From contig JBGPBY010000111.1 in assembly GCA_041481485.1 (NCBI GenBank), positions 1 to 16,886 of the forward strand: a DNA stretch of 16,886 nt. The letters are read 5' to 3'. This document shows, piece by piece, positions 1-7,314 of the stretch. The position numbers and the translations under genes are program-made. Each line of letters opens with the position of its first letter. Position 1 is the stretch's first letter. This DNA is from JBGPBY01 sp041481485 (GTDB taxonomy: Bacteria; Acidobacteriota; Terriglobia; 20CM-2-55-15). The notes under the pieces are model-generated. The model was not told the DNA's origin and made no database searches. It worked only from the letters and a program-made list of their open reading frames with translations.

Positions 1-1
1 C

Positions 2-121
2 GATCTCGCGGACGCGCCCATGCCGCGCTTCGATTTGCTCGACCCGGACAAATACAACCGCCTCACCGTCCAAACGAGCCGCGGCTGTCCGCATCACTGC
101 GAATTCTGCGCGTCGGCCCGC
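2..121 (+). CDS. Fragment of B12-binding-type radical SAM protein (both ends missing)
   Basis: Frame 2 reads without a stop from the window edge. It contains PRFDLLDPDKYNRLTVQTSR followed by GCPHHCEFCAS. The CPHHCEFC stretch is the CxxxCxxC motif that holds the 4Fe-4S cluster of radical SAM enzymes. The lead-in PxPRFDLLD...LTVQTSRGCP is typical of radical SAM proteins with an N-terminal cobalamin-binding domain. The residues expected after the motif are replaced by ARARQSITK, with no family resemblance, and pilO sequence starts at about the same place in frame 1. Only about 40 codons remain, so the substrate cannot be inferred. The family assignment is firm. Whether this piece belongs beside pilO in the living cell is doubtful. 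Confidence 0.7.
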
Positions 122-126
122 GCGCG

Positions 127-384
127 ACAATCGATCACGAAATCTACACCGAGTGGCCGATCGACATGGAAATCATCGGCACTTATCACAATATCGGCGG
201 CTTTTTGGACAAGATCCGCCTGCTGCCTCGAATCGTCAATATCAGCAACATGAAGATTCAGAGCCGCGGCGCTGAGGGACCGAACAGCCTGGTAGCCAGT
301 GTCGGTGCAACGTATACGGCCACAACGTTTGTCTACAAGGACGAGGCGGATGCGGCCTTACCTCCGGTCAAAGAGGCGAAATGA
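127..384 (+). CDS. pilO: Type IV pilus inner-membrane platform protein PilO, C-terminal part only
   Basis: Frame 1 from about 127 reads ATIDHEIYTEWPIDMEIIGT and then YHNIGGFLDKIRLLPRIVNI. This is the hallmark C-terminal ferredoxin-like domain of PilO (xEWPIxxxxxGTYHNxxxFxDKIxxLPRIVNI). PilO pairs with PilN in the inner membrane, and the pair links PilM and the motor to PilP and the secretin PilQ in the periplasm. The N-terminal cytoplasmic tail, membrane helix and coiled coil are absent because the sequence upstream of about 120 is from an unrelated gene. The stop at 382-384 overlaps the pilP start in an ATGA, the usual pilNOPQ arrangement. An internal ATG at 166 exists but is not a credible start, since clear PilO residues precede it. 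Confidence 0.88.
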   Translation, partial: TIDHEIYTEWPIDMEIIGTYHNIGGFLDKIRLLPRIVNISNMKIQSRGAEGPNSLVASVGATYTATTFVYKDEADAALPPVKEAK

Positions 385-884
385 AATATCCACTAACAAT
401 TTCCGTGCTGTTTTTAGGAATCCTGGTCAGCCGCGTTTTTGGGCAGGGGGATCCAAATTCTACTCCGCCAAAAGTCCAGGAAGATCCGATACCGGTGTTG
501 GCTGTACCTCAGGGATACCACTACGACGTGCGTGGAAGGCGCGATCCGTTTTTGAATCCCGTGCCTAAACCGGTGACACCCCTGAATGCCGTGATCGAGC
601 CACAGCGTCCGCCAGGACTGAAGGGAGCACTCGTTTCGGAAGTGAAGTTAATGGGAATCTGGGTCTCCAGCGATCCCGCATCGACACGTGCGGTTCTGCA
701 GGTACCCGGGATGAAAGCTCCTGTTCTGGCAATGCGAGGAGACTCGCTGTTTGACGCGGTGATCAAGGATATTCGTCAGGACATGGTGATCTTCACGGCC
801 GTTGCGGCTCCTGGCAAGACTCTTTCCCCTACGGAACCGAGAACAATATTGAAGCAACTTCGTTTGGCAGGAGATAAAAAATGA
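381..884 (+). CDS. pilP: Type IV pilus assembly protein PilP
   Basis: The product has 167 residues. It opens with a short hydrophobic signal segment (LTISVLFLGILVSRVFG), followed by a Pro-rich stretch and the diagnostic DVRGRRDPFLNP near residue 50. PilP proteins carry a GRRDPF-type motif just before their beta domain. The C-terminal half (GALVSEVKLMGIW... to ...TILKQL) matches the PilP beta-sandwich that docks onto the N0 domain of PilQ. Many PilP proteins are lipoproteins, but I see no lipobox cysteine here. GAGG at 373-376 serves as ribosome binding site. Both ends overlap neighbours by ATGA (pilO at 381-384, pilQ at 881-884), so translation of the three is probably coupled. The role is to bridge the PilN/PilO platform to the outer-membrane pore. 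Confidence 0.9.
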   Translation: MKYPLTISVLFLGILVSRVFGQGDPNSTPPKVQEDPIPVLAVPQGYHYDVRGRRDPFLNPVPKPVTPLNAVIEPQRPPGLKGALVSEVKLMGIWVSSDPASTRAVLQVPGMKAPVLAMRGDSLFDAVIKDIRQDMVIFTAVAAPGKTLSPTEPRTILKQLRLAGDKK

Positions 885-2854
885 AAACGTTCGACTCGAG
901 AAAGGCCCTGCCTTTCGGAGCTCTGGTACTGGCCTTCACGCTCGTCATTCAGGCGGTTGCTCCAACGGAAGTCGCCGCTGTGAAAGACCTGGTAATGACT
1001 CCCGGTGAAGATTCAGTCGAGGCTCAAATCACGACGACCGCACAGGCCAAGTACACATACTTTGAGTTGACCGGACCTCGCCGCCTTGTCATGGATTTTC
1101 GCGACGTTCAGAATGAACTCGCGTTCAAGGAGAAGCAGGTCTCTGTCGCCGGCGTGGAACGTATTCGAGCCGGTATGTTTCAGGACAAGGACAGGAATGC
1201 GACGCGAATTGTTTTCGATCTCAATGAAGCCGCCAGCTACCGAGTGTTGGACGACAAATCGGGATTGTTGCGAATTGTTTTTGCGCAGAACAACCCTGTG
1301 ACAACAACTCCTCTTGCTCCGTTTCTGGCCGAGGTGCCGGTGGAACCAGTGCTCATCGCGGAAACCCAGATGCCGACCAGCCTCGCGGCGCCCGTTGTTG
1401 TTCCGGTCACAGCACAGTTAGCGGTTCAGTCTCCTGCAATGCCCAGATTCAATTTGCAGTCTCTGTCGCTGGCTGCCCCGGGAATCACGATTCCTCCGGT
1501 TGGCAGTCCGTTGTCACTGGCCTCTGTGGCTCCAGCCCTTTTGCCGCAAATCCAGGTGGTTCCTCCTCTTGTTCCCGGGACCACGATTACCGGGCCCCCA
1601 CAGGCCACGCAATATTCTGGTGAAATCGTTTCGTTCGATGTGCGGGATCTGGATTTGAAGGATTTTTTCCGTCTGATCAGCGAAACCAGTGGTCTCAACA
1701 TCATTCTCGATCCGAATGTCTCTGGAACACTTCCCATGCTCCATCTGACAGACGTTCCGTGGGATCAGGCGCTCGATGTTGTTCTCAAGCAGAACCAGCT
1801 GGGTGGACAGCTTCAGGGCAACGTACTCCGCATTGCGACGAATGCGACCCTGCTGGCCGAAGAGAACGCCCGAAGGGCTCAGTTGGAAGCCCGGGAAGCG
1901 TTGACCGAAACAGTGACGCACACTTTCATTCTCAATTACACCAAGGCCGATGTTGTTTCCGCGACGTTGACGAAGAGTCTCACCAAGAGAGGTCAGATTA
2001 TTGCCGATGCCCGGAAGAATGCGCTGATAGTATCCGATGTTCCGGACCAGTTCACGAGGATCGACCAGCTGGTGAAGTTCCTCGACACTCCAGCCCAGCA
2101 GGTTGAAATCGAAGCAAGGCTCCTTTCGGCGAACAAGGCATTTTCAAGAGATCTCGGTACACAACTTGGAATGTTGATCGGAAACAAGAATATCATCGCA
2201 GGCGCTTCCGGAGGGCTCAGCCCTCTGACTCGTCCGGGAGGATCTCCGGTACCCCTGCTGACCAACTTTCCAGCGGCCGCCACTTCCGGTATCGGATTTC
2301 TCCTGCAGCCGGGCAGCAACGTTTTTCTGGACGCAATCCTGACGGCGGCAGAAGCAAATGGAAAAGCGAAACTGATTTCAGCGCCGAGAATTACGACGCA
2401 GAACAATCAGCCTGCGACTGTATCTCAGGGAACTCAGATCCCGGTGCAGACGAATGTCAACAACACTGTCTCTGTTACATTCATCAACTTTTCGCTGAAT
2501 CTTTCGGTGACGCCTCAGATCACCGAAGCGGGCACGATTCTGTTGACCGTAGTGGTGGAAAACAGCGTGCCCGACTTTGCAAAGTCGGTGAATAACATCC
2601 CTTCCGTTGCGACGCAGCAGGCAAAGACGATGATCCTGATCCCGGACGGGGGAACGGCAGTCATTGGCGGTATCTATGTGGATTCCGATGCCGTCAATGT
2701 CCGTCAGGTTCCCGGACTGGGCAGCCTGCCGGTTATCGGTCATATGTTCAAGGAAACGGCAACGGTGAAGAACACATCGGAACTGCTGTTCTTTGTGACG
2801 CCGAAGATCAAATCCATGGATCAGATAACGGTATCGCAGCCGGATGTGAAGTAG
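881..2854 (+). CDS. pilQ: Type IV pilus secretin PilQ
   Basis: This 657-residue protein is the outer-membrane channel for the pilus. It starts with a signal peptide (LVLAFTLVIQAVAPTEVAA). A single AMIN domain follows at about 40-140 and probably binds peptidoglycan. A long Pro/Ala/Val-rich linker occupies about 145-245. The secretin N0/STN-type domain is at about 250-320 (SFDVRDLDLKDFFRLIS) and the N1 domain at about 346-405. The secretin core is at about 490-650, with KLISAPRITTQNNQPA and the signature VPGLGSLPVIGHMF near 610. One AMIN domain and the linker make it fairly compact. AGGAG at 869-873 lies 7 bases before the ATG. The ATGA overlap with pilP places it in the pil operon, and it would work with pilM, N, O and P. 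Confidence 0.95.
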   Translation: MKTFDSRKALPFGALVLAFTLVIQAVAPTEVAAVKDLVMTPGEDSVEAQITTTAQAKYTYFELTGPRRLVMDFRDVQNELAFKEKQVSVAGVERIRAGMFQDKDRNATRIVFDLNEAASYRVLDDKSGLLRIVFAQNNPVTTTPLAPFLAEVPVEPVLIAETQMPTSLAAPVVVPVTAQLAVQSPAMPRFNLQSLSLAAPGITIPPVGSPLSLASVAPALLPQIQVVPPLVPGTTITGPPQATQYSGEIVSFDVRDLDLKDFFRLISETSGLNIILDPNVSGTLPMLHLTDVPWDQALDVVLKQNQLGGQLQGNVLRIATNATLLAEENARRAQLEAREALTETVTHTFILNYTKADVVSATLTKSLTKRGQIIADARKNALIVSDVPDQFTRIDQLVKFLDTPAQQVEIEARLLSANKAFSRDLGTQLGMLIGNKNIIAGASGGLSPLTRPGGSPVPLLTNFPAAATSGIGFLLQPGSNVFLDAILTAAEANGKAKLISAPRITTQNNQPATVSQGTQIPVQTNVNNTVSVTFINFSLNLSVTPQITEAGTILLTVVVENSVPDFAKSVNNIPSVATQQAKTMILIPDGGTAVIGGIYVDSDAVNVRQVPGLGSLPVIGHMFKETATVKNTSELLFFVTPKIKSMDQITVSQPDVK

Positions 2855-2862
2855 AATGCGGC

Positions 2863-3228
2863 GTGCGATTTGAAGCCGCTCAGCTGTTCAACTCTTTGAA
2901 GAAGGTGGTTCCGGATTTGAAGGCCACTGTTGTCATCTCCGGGACCGGTGAATTTGAATTTCACCGGGCTCCCGGATTTGAATTCGATGCGGATACCTTT
3001 GCTGCGGAATACACAACCTTGTTTCGCATTGCGCAACGGACTGCAGAAGATACGAAACTGGGTTATGCATCGGAACAAATACTCATCACTGAAAGAGCCG
3101 TTCTCCTGGCTCGGAGACTCCGTGGAGACGGAATTGCCGTATTCTTGTGCGGTACCAACCAACAGCTCGGGCGCTTAAGATACGAGGTCCGAATGCTCAT
3201 TCGGACGTCCGAACAGTCCACATTCTGA
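2863..3228 (+). CDS. Roadblock/LC7-like small protein (tentative)
   Basis: The 121-residue ORF starts at a GTG 8 bases after pilQ. The nearby ATG at 2856 is in another frame and stops after five codons. The product has no signal peptide or membrane segment. The pattern VVISGTGEFEFHRAPGF, then long helices, then GIAVFLCGTNQQLGRLRYEV resembles the alpha/beta layout of roadblock/LC7 proteins such as MglB, including the closing beta strand and the LGRxRYE helix. In bacteria these proteins act as partners or activators of small Ras-like GTPases, and several control polarity of type IV pili. A place directly after pilQ fits that, but no MglA-like GTPase gene is in the window. The gene is likely real; the family call is moderate. 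The end of the gene contains a strong nested inverted repeat. Confidence 0.5.
   Translation: MRFEAAQLFNSLKKVVPDLKATVVISGTGEFEFHRAPGFEFDADTFAAEYTTLFRIAQRTAEDTKLGYASEQILITERAVLLARRLRGDGIAVFLCGTNQQLGRLRYEVRMLIRTSEQSTF
3187..3213. repeat. Nested inverted repeat (three GTCCGAA units)
   Basis: GTCCGAATG (3187-3195) and CATTCGGAC (3198-3206) are exact reverse complements separated by two bases. They overlap a second perfect palindrome, TTCGGACGTCCGAA (3200-3213). The structure lies in the last codons of the roadblock-like gene, 20 bases before the thiE start. No T-run follows, so it is not a standard terminator. Confidence 0.7.
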
Positions 3229-3232
3229 CGCC

Positions 3233-3874
3233 ATGATTTCTCTGCCTTCTCTCTATGCCATTGCGGACTCGTCGTTTGGCAACCCTGTGGCTCTGGCCCG
3301 AGATCTGTTTGATGGCGGCGCCACGATGGTGCAGATTCGCAATAAGACGGGTTCGGCGCGGGAGCTCTTGAATCAGGTTCTTGAAATCCTCGAATTTGCG
3401 CCATCCGGGAGCCGCGTGCTGGTCAATGATCGGGTGGACGTGGCGCTGGTCTCGGGCGCCGCCGGAGTGCACATTGGCCAGATGGATCTGCCGCCCCATA
3501 TGTCTCGTCAGATGCTTCCGCCCTCGCAAATCATTGGATTTTCCACGCATAACCTGCAACAGGCGTTGAAAGCCGCATTGGCTCCGGTCGATTACATCGC
3601 CGTTGGACCCGTTTTCCCGACTTCGACGAAAAGTGATCCCGATCCTGTAATTGGACTCGACGGGCTGCGCGAAATCTGTTCCCGCGTGGAACTTCCCGTT
3701 GTTGCCATCGGAGGCATCACGCTGGAAAATGCCCAGGATGTGTTCCACTGCGGTGTTTCTTCAGTGGCGGTCGTCAGCGATCTCTTGAAGAGCAAGGATG
3801 TCGCGCGCCGCACCCAGGAATGGTTGCGGTACAATTTCGAAGTATGCGGACGTCCATCGACCTCTACCTTATAG
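3233..3874 (+). CDS. thiE: Thiamine-phosphate synthase ThiE
   Basis: The 213-residue TIM-barrel enzyme joins hydroxymethylpyrimidine diphosphate and thiazole phosphate to give thiamine monophosphate, in the cytosol. Family motifs appear in order: GATMVQIRNK (about 24-33), the VNDRVDVAL...GVHIGQMDLP block (about 63-86), IGFSTHN (about 101-107), YIAVGPVFPTSTK (about 120-132) and VVAIGGIT (about 157-164). The residue after STH is N where S is usual. Length is normal for ThiE. The start at 3233 follows the roadblock-like stop by only 4 bases and lacks a clear Shine-Dalgarno sequence, so translation may depend on the upstream gene. The 3' end overlaps the next gene by about 31 bases. No other thiamine genes are nearby, so it is a stand-alone copy within a mixed operon. 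Confidence 0.93.
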   Translation: MISLPSLYAIADSSFGNPVALARDLFDGGATMVQIRNKTGSARELLNQVLEILEFAPSGSRVLVNDRVDVALVSGAAGVHIGQMDLPPHMSRQMLPPSQIIGFSTHNLQQALKAALAPVDYIAVGPVFPTSTKSDPDPVIGLDGLREICSRVELPVVAIGGITLENAQDVFHCGVSSVAVVSDLLKSKDVARRTQEWLRYNFEVCGRPSTSTL

Positions 3875-4503
3875 CAGCTCAGAAGTCCCGCTATTTTCTT
3901 TTTAGCCCTCCCGATATCGTTGCAGAATTCGAAAAGGAATCCGACCGGCGTGTGATTCGATTCATCGCCTGGTTCAGAAATCATCGCTATCGACTCGTCG
4001 CCTGGTTGGGAAACGTTTTCGAAAAACTGCACGAGTACTACCGAAAACTTGAAGATCGTATCGATCCGGGCGAGCGGATCCTCAAGGCAATGAGCGTCGC
4101 ACCGCGGTTTGTGGTTCACCATGGCCCAAAGACTTCTGCGCTTGACGCCAGAAAGCATTTTCAGAAGTTCCTGAAGCGCCAGCGTTTGAAACACTCATTC
4201 TGGCTCGGGATCGATTTGGTGATCACCTCGGTCGTCGTCGTATTCACGCCGGTGCTGGCTCCGATTCCGGGACCCAATGTTTTTTTCTATCTGCCGCTTC
4301 TTCGTCTCCTCAGTCACTTTAGCGCGTGGAAAGGGACCCGTGCAGGTCTTCAATCTCGCGAAATTGACTTTAAATGCTTGCCTGACCTTACCAGTCTCGA
4401 AGAAAATCTCCGGATGCCTTCGGTCGACCGGCACGCTCTTCGGACGATGGCTGAAGGATTGAAAATTCGAGGGCTGAAGCAATTTCTTGAGAGGAAGGTT
4501 TAG
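3844..4503 (+). CDS. Membrane protein resembling the KHE1 (K+/H+ exchange-related) family
   Basis: The 219-residue product starts MRTSIDLYLIAAQKSRYFLF. I prefer the ATG at 3844 over 3820 because it gives the usual M-x-xYLI opening. The middle is charged and helical (RLVAWLGNVFEKLHEYYRKL, then DPGERILKAM). A hydrophobic hairpin lies at about 119-160, with a turn at LAPIPGPN. The layout of YLI start, basic middle, DPxERxL, and a LAPIPGPNxxxY hairpin followed by FSAWKGTRAG is like bacterial proteins grouped with mitochondrial K+/H+ exchange-related KHE1 proteins. That link is from memory of the pattern, and a transport function is not shown. It overlaps thiE by 31 bases and bshC by 1 base, so it is part of the same operon. 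Confidence 0.5.
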   Translation: MRTSIDLYLIAAQKSRYFLFSPPDIVAEFEKESDRRVIRFIAWFRNHRYRLVAWLGNVFEKLHEYYRKLEDRIDPGERILKAMSVAPRFVVHHGPKTSALDARKHFQKFLKRQRLKHSFWLGIDLVITSVVVVFTPVLAPIPGPNVFFYLPLLRLLSHFSAWKGTRAGLQSREIDFKCLPDLTSLEENLRMPSVDRHALRTMAEGLKIRGLKQFLERKV

Positions 4504-6035
4504 TGCAGATTTCGCCTCGGCGTCTCCCGGCGGCATCGGCCTTGTATTTGGACTATCTGGATGACTCGCCTCGCATTCAGTCCTTTTTCCCTCATCAGTA
4601 CAATCTCGAATCCATTGCACAGTTCGCACGGCGGCGTCCTGCTCTTGACGGCAAACATTTGAGCACTCTGAGTGCAGCGCTCGCCCGGCAACAAGCGAAA
4701 CTCGGTGCAAGTCAATCGGGAGTTGAGATCCTCGCAGCGGGCGGCGTTGCCGTCATTACCGGACAGCAGCCCGGTCTGTTCACCGGACCGCATCTTTCCA
4801 TTTTGAAGGCGTTGAGTGCAGTGAAGATTGCGCGCTGCCTTGAACAGTCCGGCATTAAGGCCGCTTCCGTTTTCTGGATCGCGGCTGAAGATCACGATCA
4901 TGAGGAAATTGAATCCACCTGGGTGTTGAACCGGGACTATGGACTGTGCCGCGCGCGTGTGGATTTATCGGATGACGTGTCCGCGCCGGTGGGGTGGATC
5001 CAATACAAGAAGGACATCGAGCAGGTCATTGAGGACTGCCTGGCATGTCTTCCCCAATCCGAATTTGCCGGTGACATTCGCGACTTGCTCCATTCCTGTT
5101 ACATGCCGGGAAGATCGCCGGTGGAGAGTTTCGGAATGATGATGGCGCGAATTTTTTCCGATACTCCGATGGTGTTCGTGGATCCGCTCGATCCGGAATT
5201 GAAACGGCTGGCTCAACCGGCATTAACGAAGGCAGTGGACCGTAATCCGGAAGTTCGAACGGCATTGTTGCAGCGAAACCGAAGACTCGTAGAGAGCGGC
5301 TATCATTTACAGGTCAAGGTGGACGACAGTTTTACCGGTCTGTTCACGTATCGAGGACGGGCCCGCCAGGTTTTGAAACCGAAAGAATTGACTGCCGGCA
5401 TTCCTCTCAGTCCGAATGCATTGCTCAGACCTGTGGTGCAGGACAGTATCTTTCCCACCGCGGCGTATGTCGGCGGCCCGGCGGAGATTGCCTATTTTGC
5501 GCAGGCGGCTGCGGCATATGAAGTCCTGGAATATCCCATGCCTCCCATCGTTCCACGAATCAGCGCGACGATAGTAGAAAGCCGGGTCGCCCGGAATATG
5601 GAAAAGTATGGACTCGATTTACCGGGCGCACTTGAAGGAACGGAATCCCTCAAGCGGAAATGCATGTCTGCGTGGAGTGGTATGGAGGAATTCGATCGCG
5701 TCGAGCAAAATATGGAAGAGCAGCTGGAATCGCTTCGTGGAAAATTGGCTTCGGTCGATGTCACGTTGGCGGGAGCGTTGAATACATCGAAAAGCAAAGT
5801 CCGGCACCAGTTGAAATCGCTGCGCACACGATATGCGAATGCGGAATTCCGCCGCGACAAAGTCCTGGAACGGCATCTCATCGGAATCGAAAACTCAATC
5901 GCACCTGAACGAAAAATGCAGGAGCGTGTCATCAACGCAACCTCATTTCTGATTCGAAACGGAATGGGAATGATACGCCGCATGGATGAGTTGCTGGACG
6001 TGCATTCTCGCCAACATCAATTCATCGAACTGTAG
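4503..6035 (+). CDS. bshC: Bacillithiol biosynthesis cysteine-adding enzyme BshC
   Basis: The 510-residue protein starts at GTG, sharing one base with the TAG stop before it. AGGAAGG at 4492-4498 is a good ribosome site. Family motifs are clear: VITGQQPGLFTGPHLSILKA (about 83-102), VFWIAAEDHDHEEI (about 123-136), LSPNALLRPVVQD and FPTAAYVGGPAEIAYFAQ (about 300-332). The GQQPGLFTGP and EDHD segments line the predicted active site. The C-terminal part (about 385-480) is a long coiled coil (MEEQLESLRGKLASVDV), as in known BshC. It is thought to add cysteine to glucosaminyl-malate, the last step of bacillithiol synthesis, in the cytosol. bshA follows 7 bases later. The deacetylase gene bshB is not in the window. 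Confidence 0.95.
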   Translation: MQISPRRLPAASALYLDYLDDSPRIQSFFPHQYNLESIAQFARRRPALDGKHLSTLSAALARQQAKLGASQSGVEILAAGGVAVITGQQPGLFTGPHLSILKALSAVKIARCLEQSGIKAASVFWIAAEDHDHEEIESTWVLNRDYGLCRARVDLSDDVSAPVGWIQYKKDIEQVIEDCLACLPQSEFAGDIRDLLHSCYMPGRSPVESFGMMMARIFSDTPMVFVDPLDPELKRLAQPALTKAVDRNPEVRTALLQRNRRLVESGYHLQVKVDDSFTGLFTYRGRARQVLKPKELTAGIPLSPNALLRPVVQDSIFPTAAYVGGPAEIAYFAQAAAAYEVLEYPMPPIVPRISATIVESRVARNMEKYGLDLPGALEGTESLKRKCMSAWSGMEEFDRVEQNMEEQLESLRGKLASVDVTLAGALNTSKSKVRHQLKSLRTRYANAEFRRDKVLERHLIGIENSIAPERKMQERVINATSFLIRNGMGMIRRMDELLDVHSRQHQFIEL

Positions 6036-6042
6036 GATTTGA

Positions 6043-7185
6043 ATGAAAATCGGCGTCACATGTTATCCAACATACGGGGGCAGTGGGGTTGTGGCGACAG
6101 AACTTGGCAAGGAACTGGCGTCACGCGGTCACGAAGTGCATTTCATCAGCTATGCATTTCCGATCCGGCTGACTCTGAGCGAGAGAATATTTTTCCACGA
6201 AGTCGAAGTGCGGACGTATCCGCTGTTCGAGTACCCCCCATACGATCTGGTACTGGCCACGAAAATGGCCGAAGTCATCACACGTTACGATCTGGATATC
6301 CTTCACGTTCACTATGCGATTCCACATTCCATCAGCGCTTACCTGGCGCGAATGATGCTGGTGGACCGACATGTGCCCTTTGTGACAACGCTTCATGGAA
6401 CGGACATTACTCTGGTGGGCAACGACAGGTCCTATCTGCCGGTCACTCGTTTCGGTATCGAACAGAGTGATGCTGTCACCGCAGTCTCTAAATACCTGCA
6501 GCGGCGAACTATAGAGGAATTCCAGATCAGCCGCCCCATAACCGTGGTTCCGAATTTTGTGGACTGTAACGTGTATAACAGAACTGCGGATCGGTCCCTT
6601 CGCGGCCGGTTCGCGGAGCCTGACGAGGCCATACTCATACACATTTCAAATTTCCGTCCCCTGAAACGCGTCGAAGATGTCATTGCGATTTTTGCCAGGG
6701 TGCGAAAGCGATGCCGCGCAAAGCTGCTGATGGTCGGTGACGGCCCGGAGAGGCCGAATGCAGAGTGGCTCGCAGGAAACCTCGGCGTATCCGACGACGT
6801 TCTGTTTCTTGGCAAACAGAACGATATGGCACAACTCCTTTCCATGGCGGATGTCCTGCTCTTTCCCAGCGAAAACGAATCGTTTGGTTTGGTTGCGCTG
6901 GAAGCGATGGCGTGCGAAGTACCTGTAATTGCAACCAGTATCGGCGGTATTCCGGAAGTTGTAGACAATGGGAAGGACGGTTTTTTGTTCCATGTCGGCG
7001 ATATTGAAGGAATGTCTGACGCGTGCATCGAACTACTTGAGAATTCTGAAATTCGGTTGGAAATGGGCCGTCAGGCTCGGCAGCATGCCCAGCGTGATTT
7101 TTGTTCGACCAAAATCGTAAAGCTGTATGAAGAACTGTATCGTCAGACAATTTCTACTTCGAGTACCGCCGCCTTAAAAACCTAA
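6043..7185 (+). CDS. bshA: N-acetyl-alpha-D-glucosaminyl L-malate synthase BshA (GT4 glycosyltransferase)
   Basis: The 380-residue protein is the first enzyme of bacillithiol synthesis, joining UDP-GlcNAc to L-malate. The N-terminal Rossmann domain starts GVTCYPTYGGSGVVATELGK, a BshA signature with the Gly-rich phosphate loop. It continues with HVHYAIPHSISAYLA and TTLHGTDITLVG. The C-terminal nucleotide-sugar domain has ISNFRPLKRVEDVI, MVGDGPER and the retaining GT4 EX7E motif (E279 to E287 in SENESFGLVALEAM), followed by PVIATSIGGIPEVV. AGGA at 6034-6037 overlaps the bshC stop and precedes the ATG by 5 bases, so bshC and bshA are clearly co-transcribed. I see no terminator directly after the gene. 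Confidence 0.95.
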   Translation: MKIGVTCYPTYGGSGVVATELGKELASRGHEVHFISYAFPIRLTLSERIFFHEVEVRTYPLFEYPPYDLVLATKMAEVITRYDLDILHVHYAIPHSISAYLARMMLVDRHVPFVTTLHGTDITLVGNDRSYLPVTRFGIEQSDAVTAVSKYLQRRTIEEFQISRPITVVPNFVDCNVYNRTADRSLRGRFAEPDEAILIHISNFRPLKRVEDVIAIFARVRKRCRAKLLMVGDGPERPNAEWLAGNLGVSDDVLFLGKQNDMAQLLSMADVLLFPSENESFGLVALEAMACEVPVIATSIGGIPEVVDNGKDGFLFHVGDIEGMSDACIELLENSEIRLEMGRQARQHAQRDFCSTKIVKLYEELYRQTISTSSTAALKT

Positions 7186-7314
7186 AGTCGAGATAATTCA
7201 CCGTCGATATGACAAATGAGGCTTGTGGACACGAACTTGCAGGTCTTTCGTCAAATGTCATTAGTGAATCGGGCCTGAAGTCGGTAGGCCGGTTCGGAAA
7301 CGGGGGACAAATTG

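Noticed and set aside
20..253. A single 77-codon ORF running from the radical SAM motif into the pilO region
   Set aside because: After about residue 33 it reads pilO DNA in the wrong frame. It is an artefact of the junction, not a fusion protein.
3197..3748. Long minus-strand ORF opposite thiE
   Set aside because: It lies antisense to a well-matched ThiE and its translation shows no domain. The same holds for the other minus-strand ORFs opposite pilQ, bshC, bshA, int and terL.
7186..7314. Promoter and regulatory hairpin (GGCCT/AGGCC) before the AAA ATPase gene
   Set aside because: The 5-bp hairpin is too weak and no -35/-10 pair stood out. A promoter is likely by spacing only, so I did not list one.
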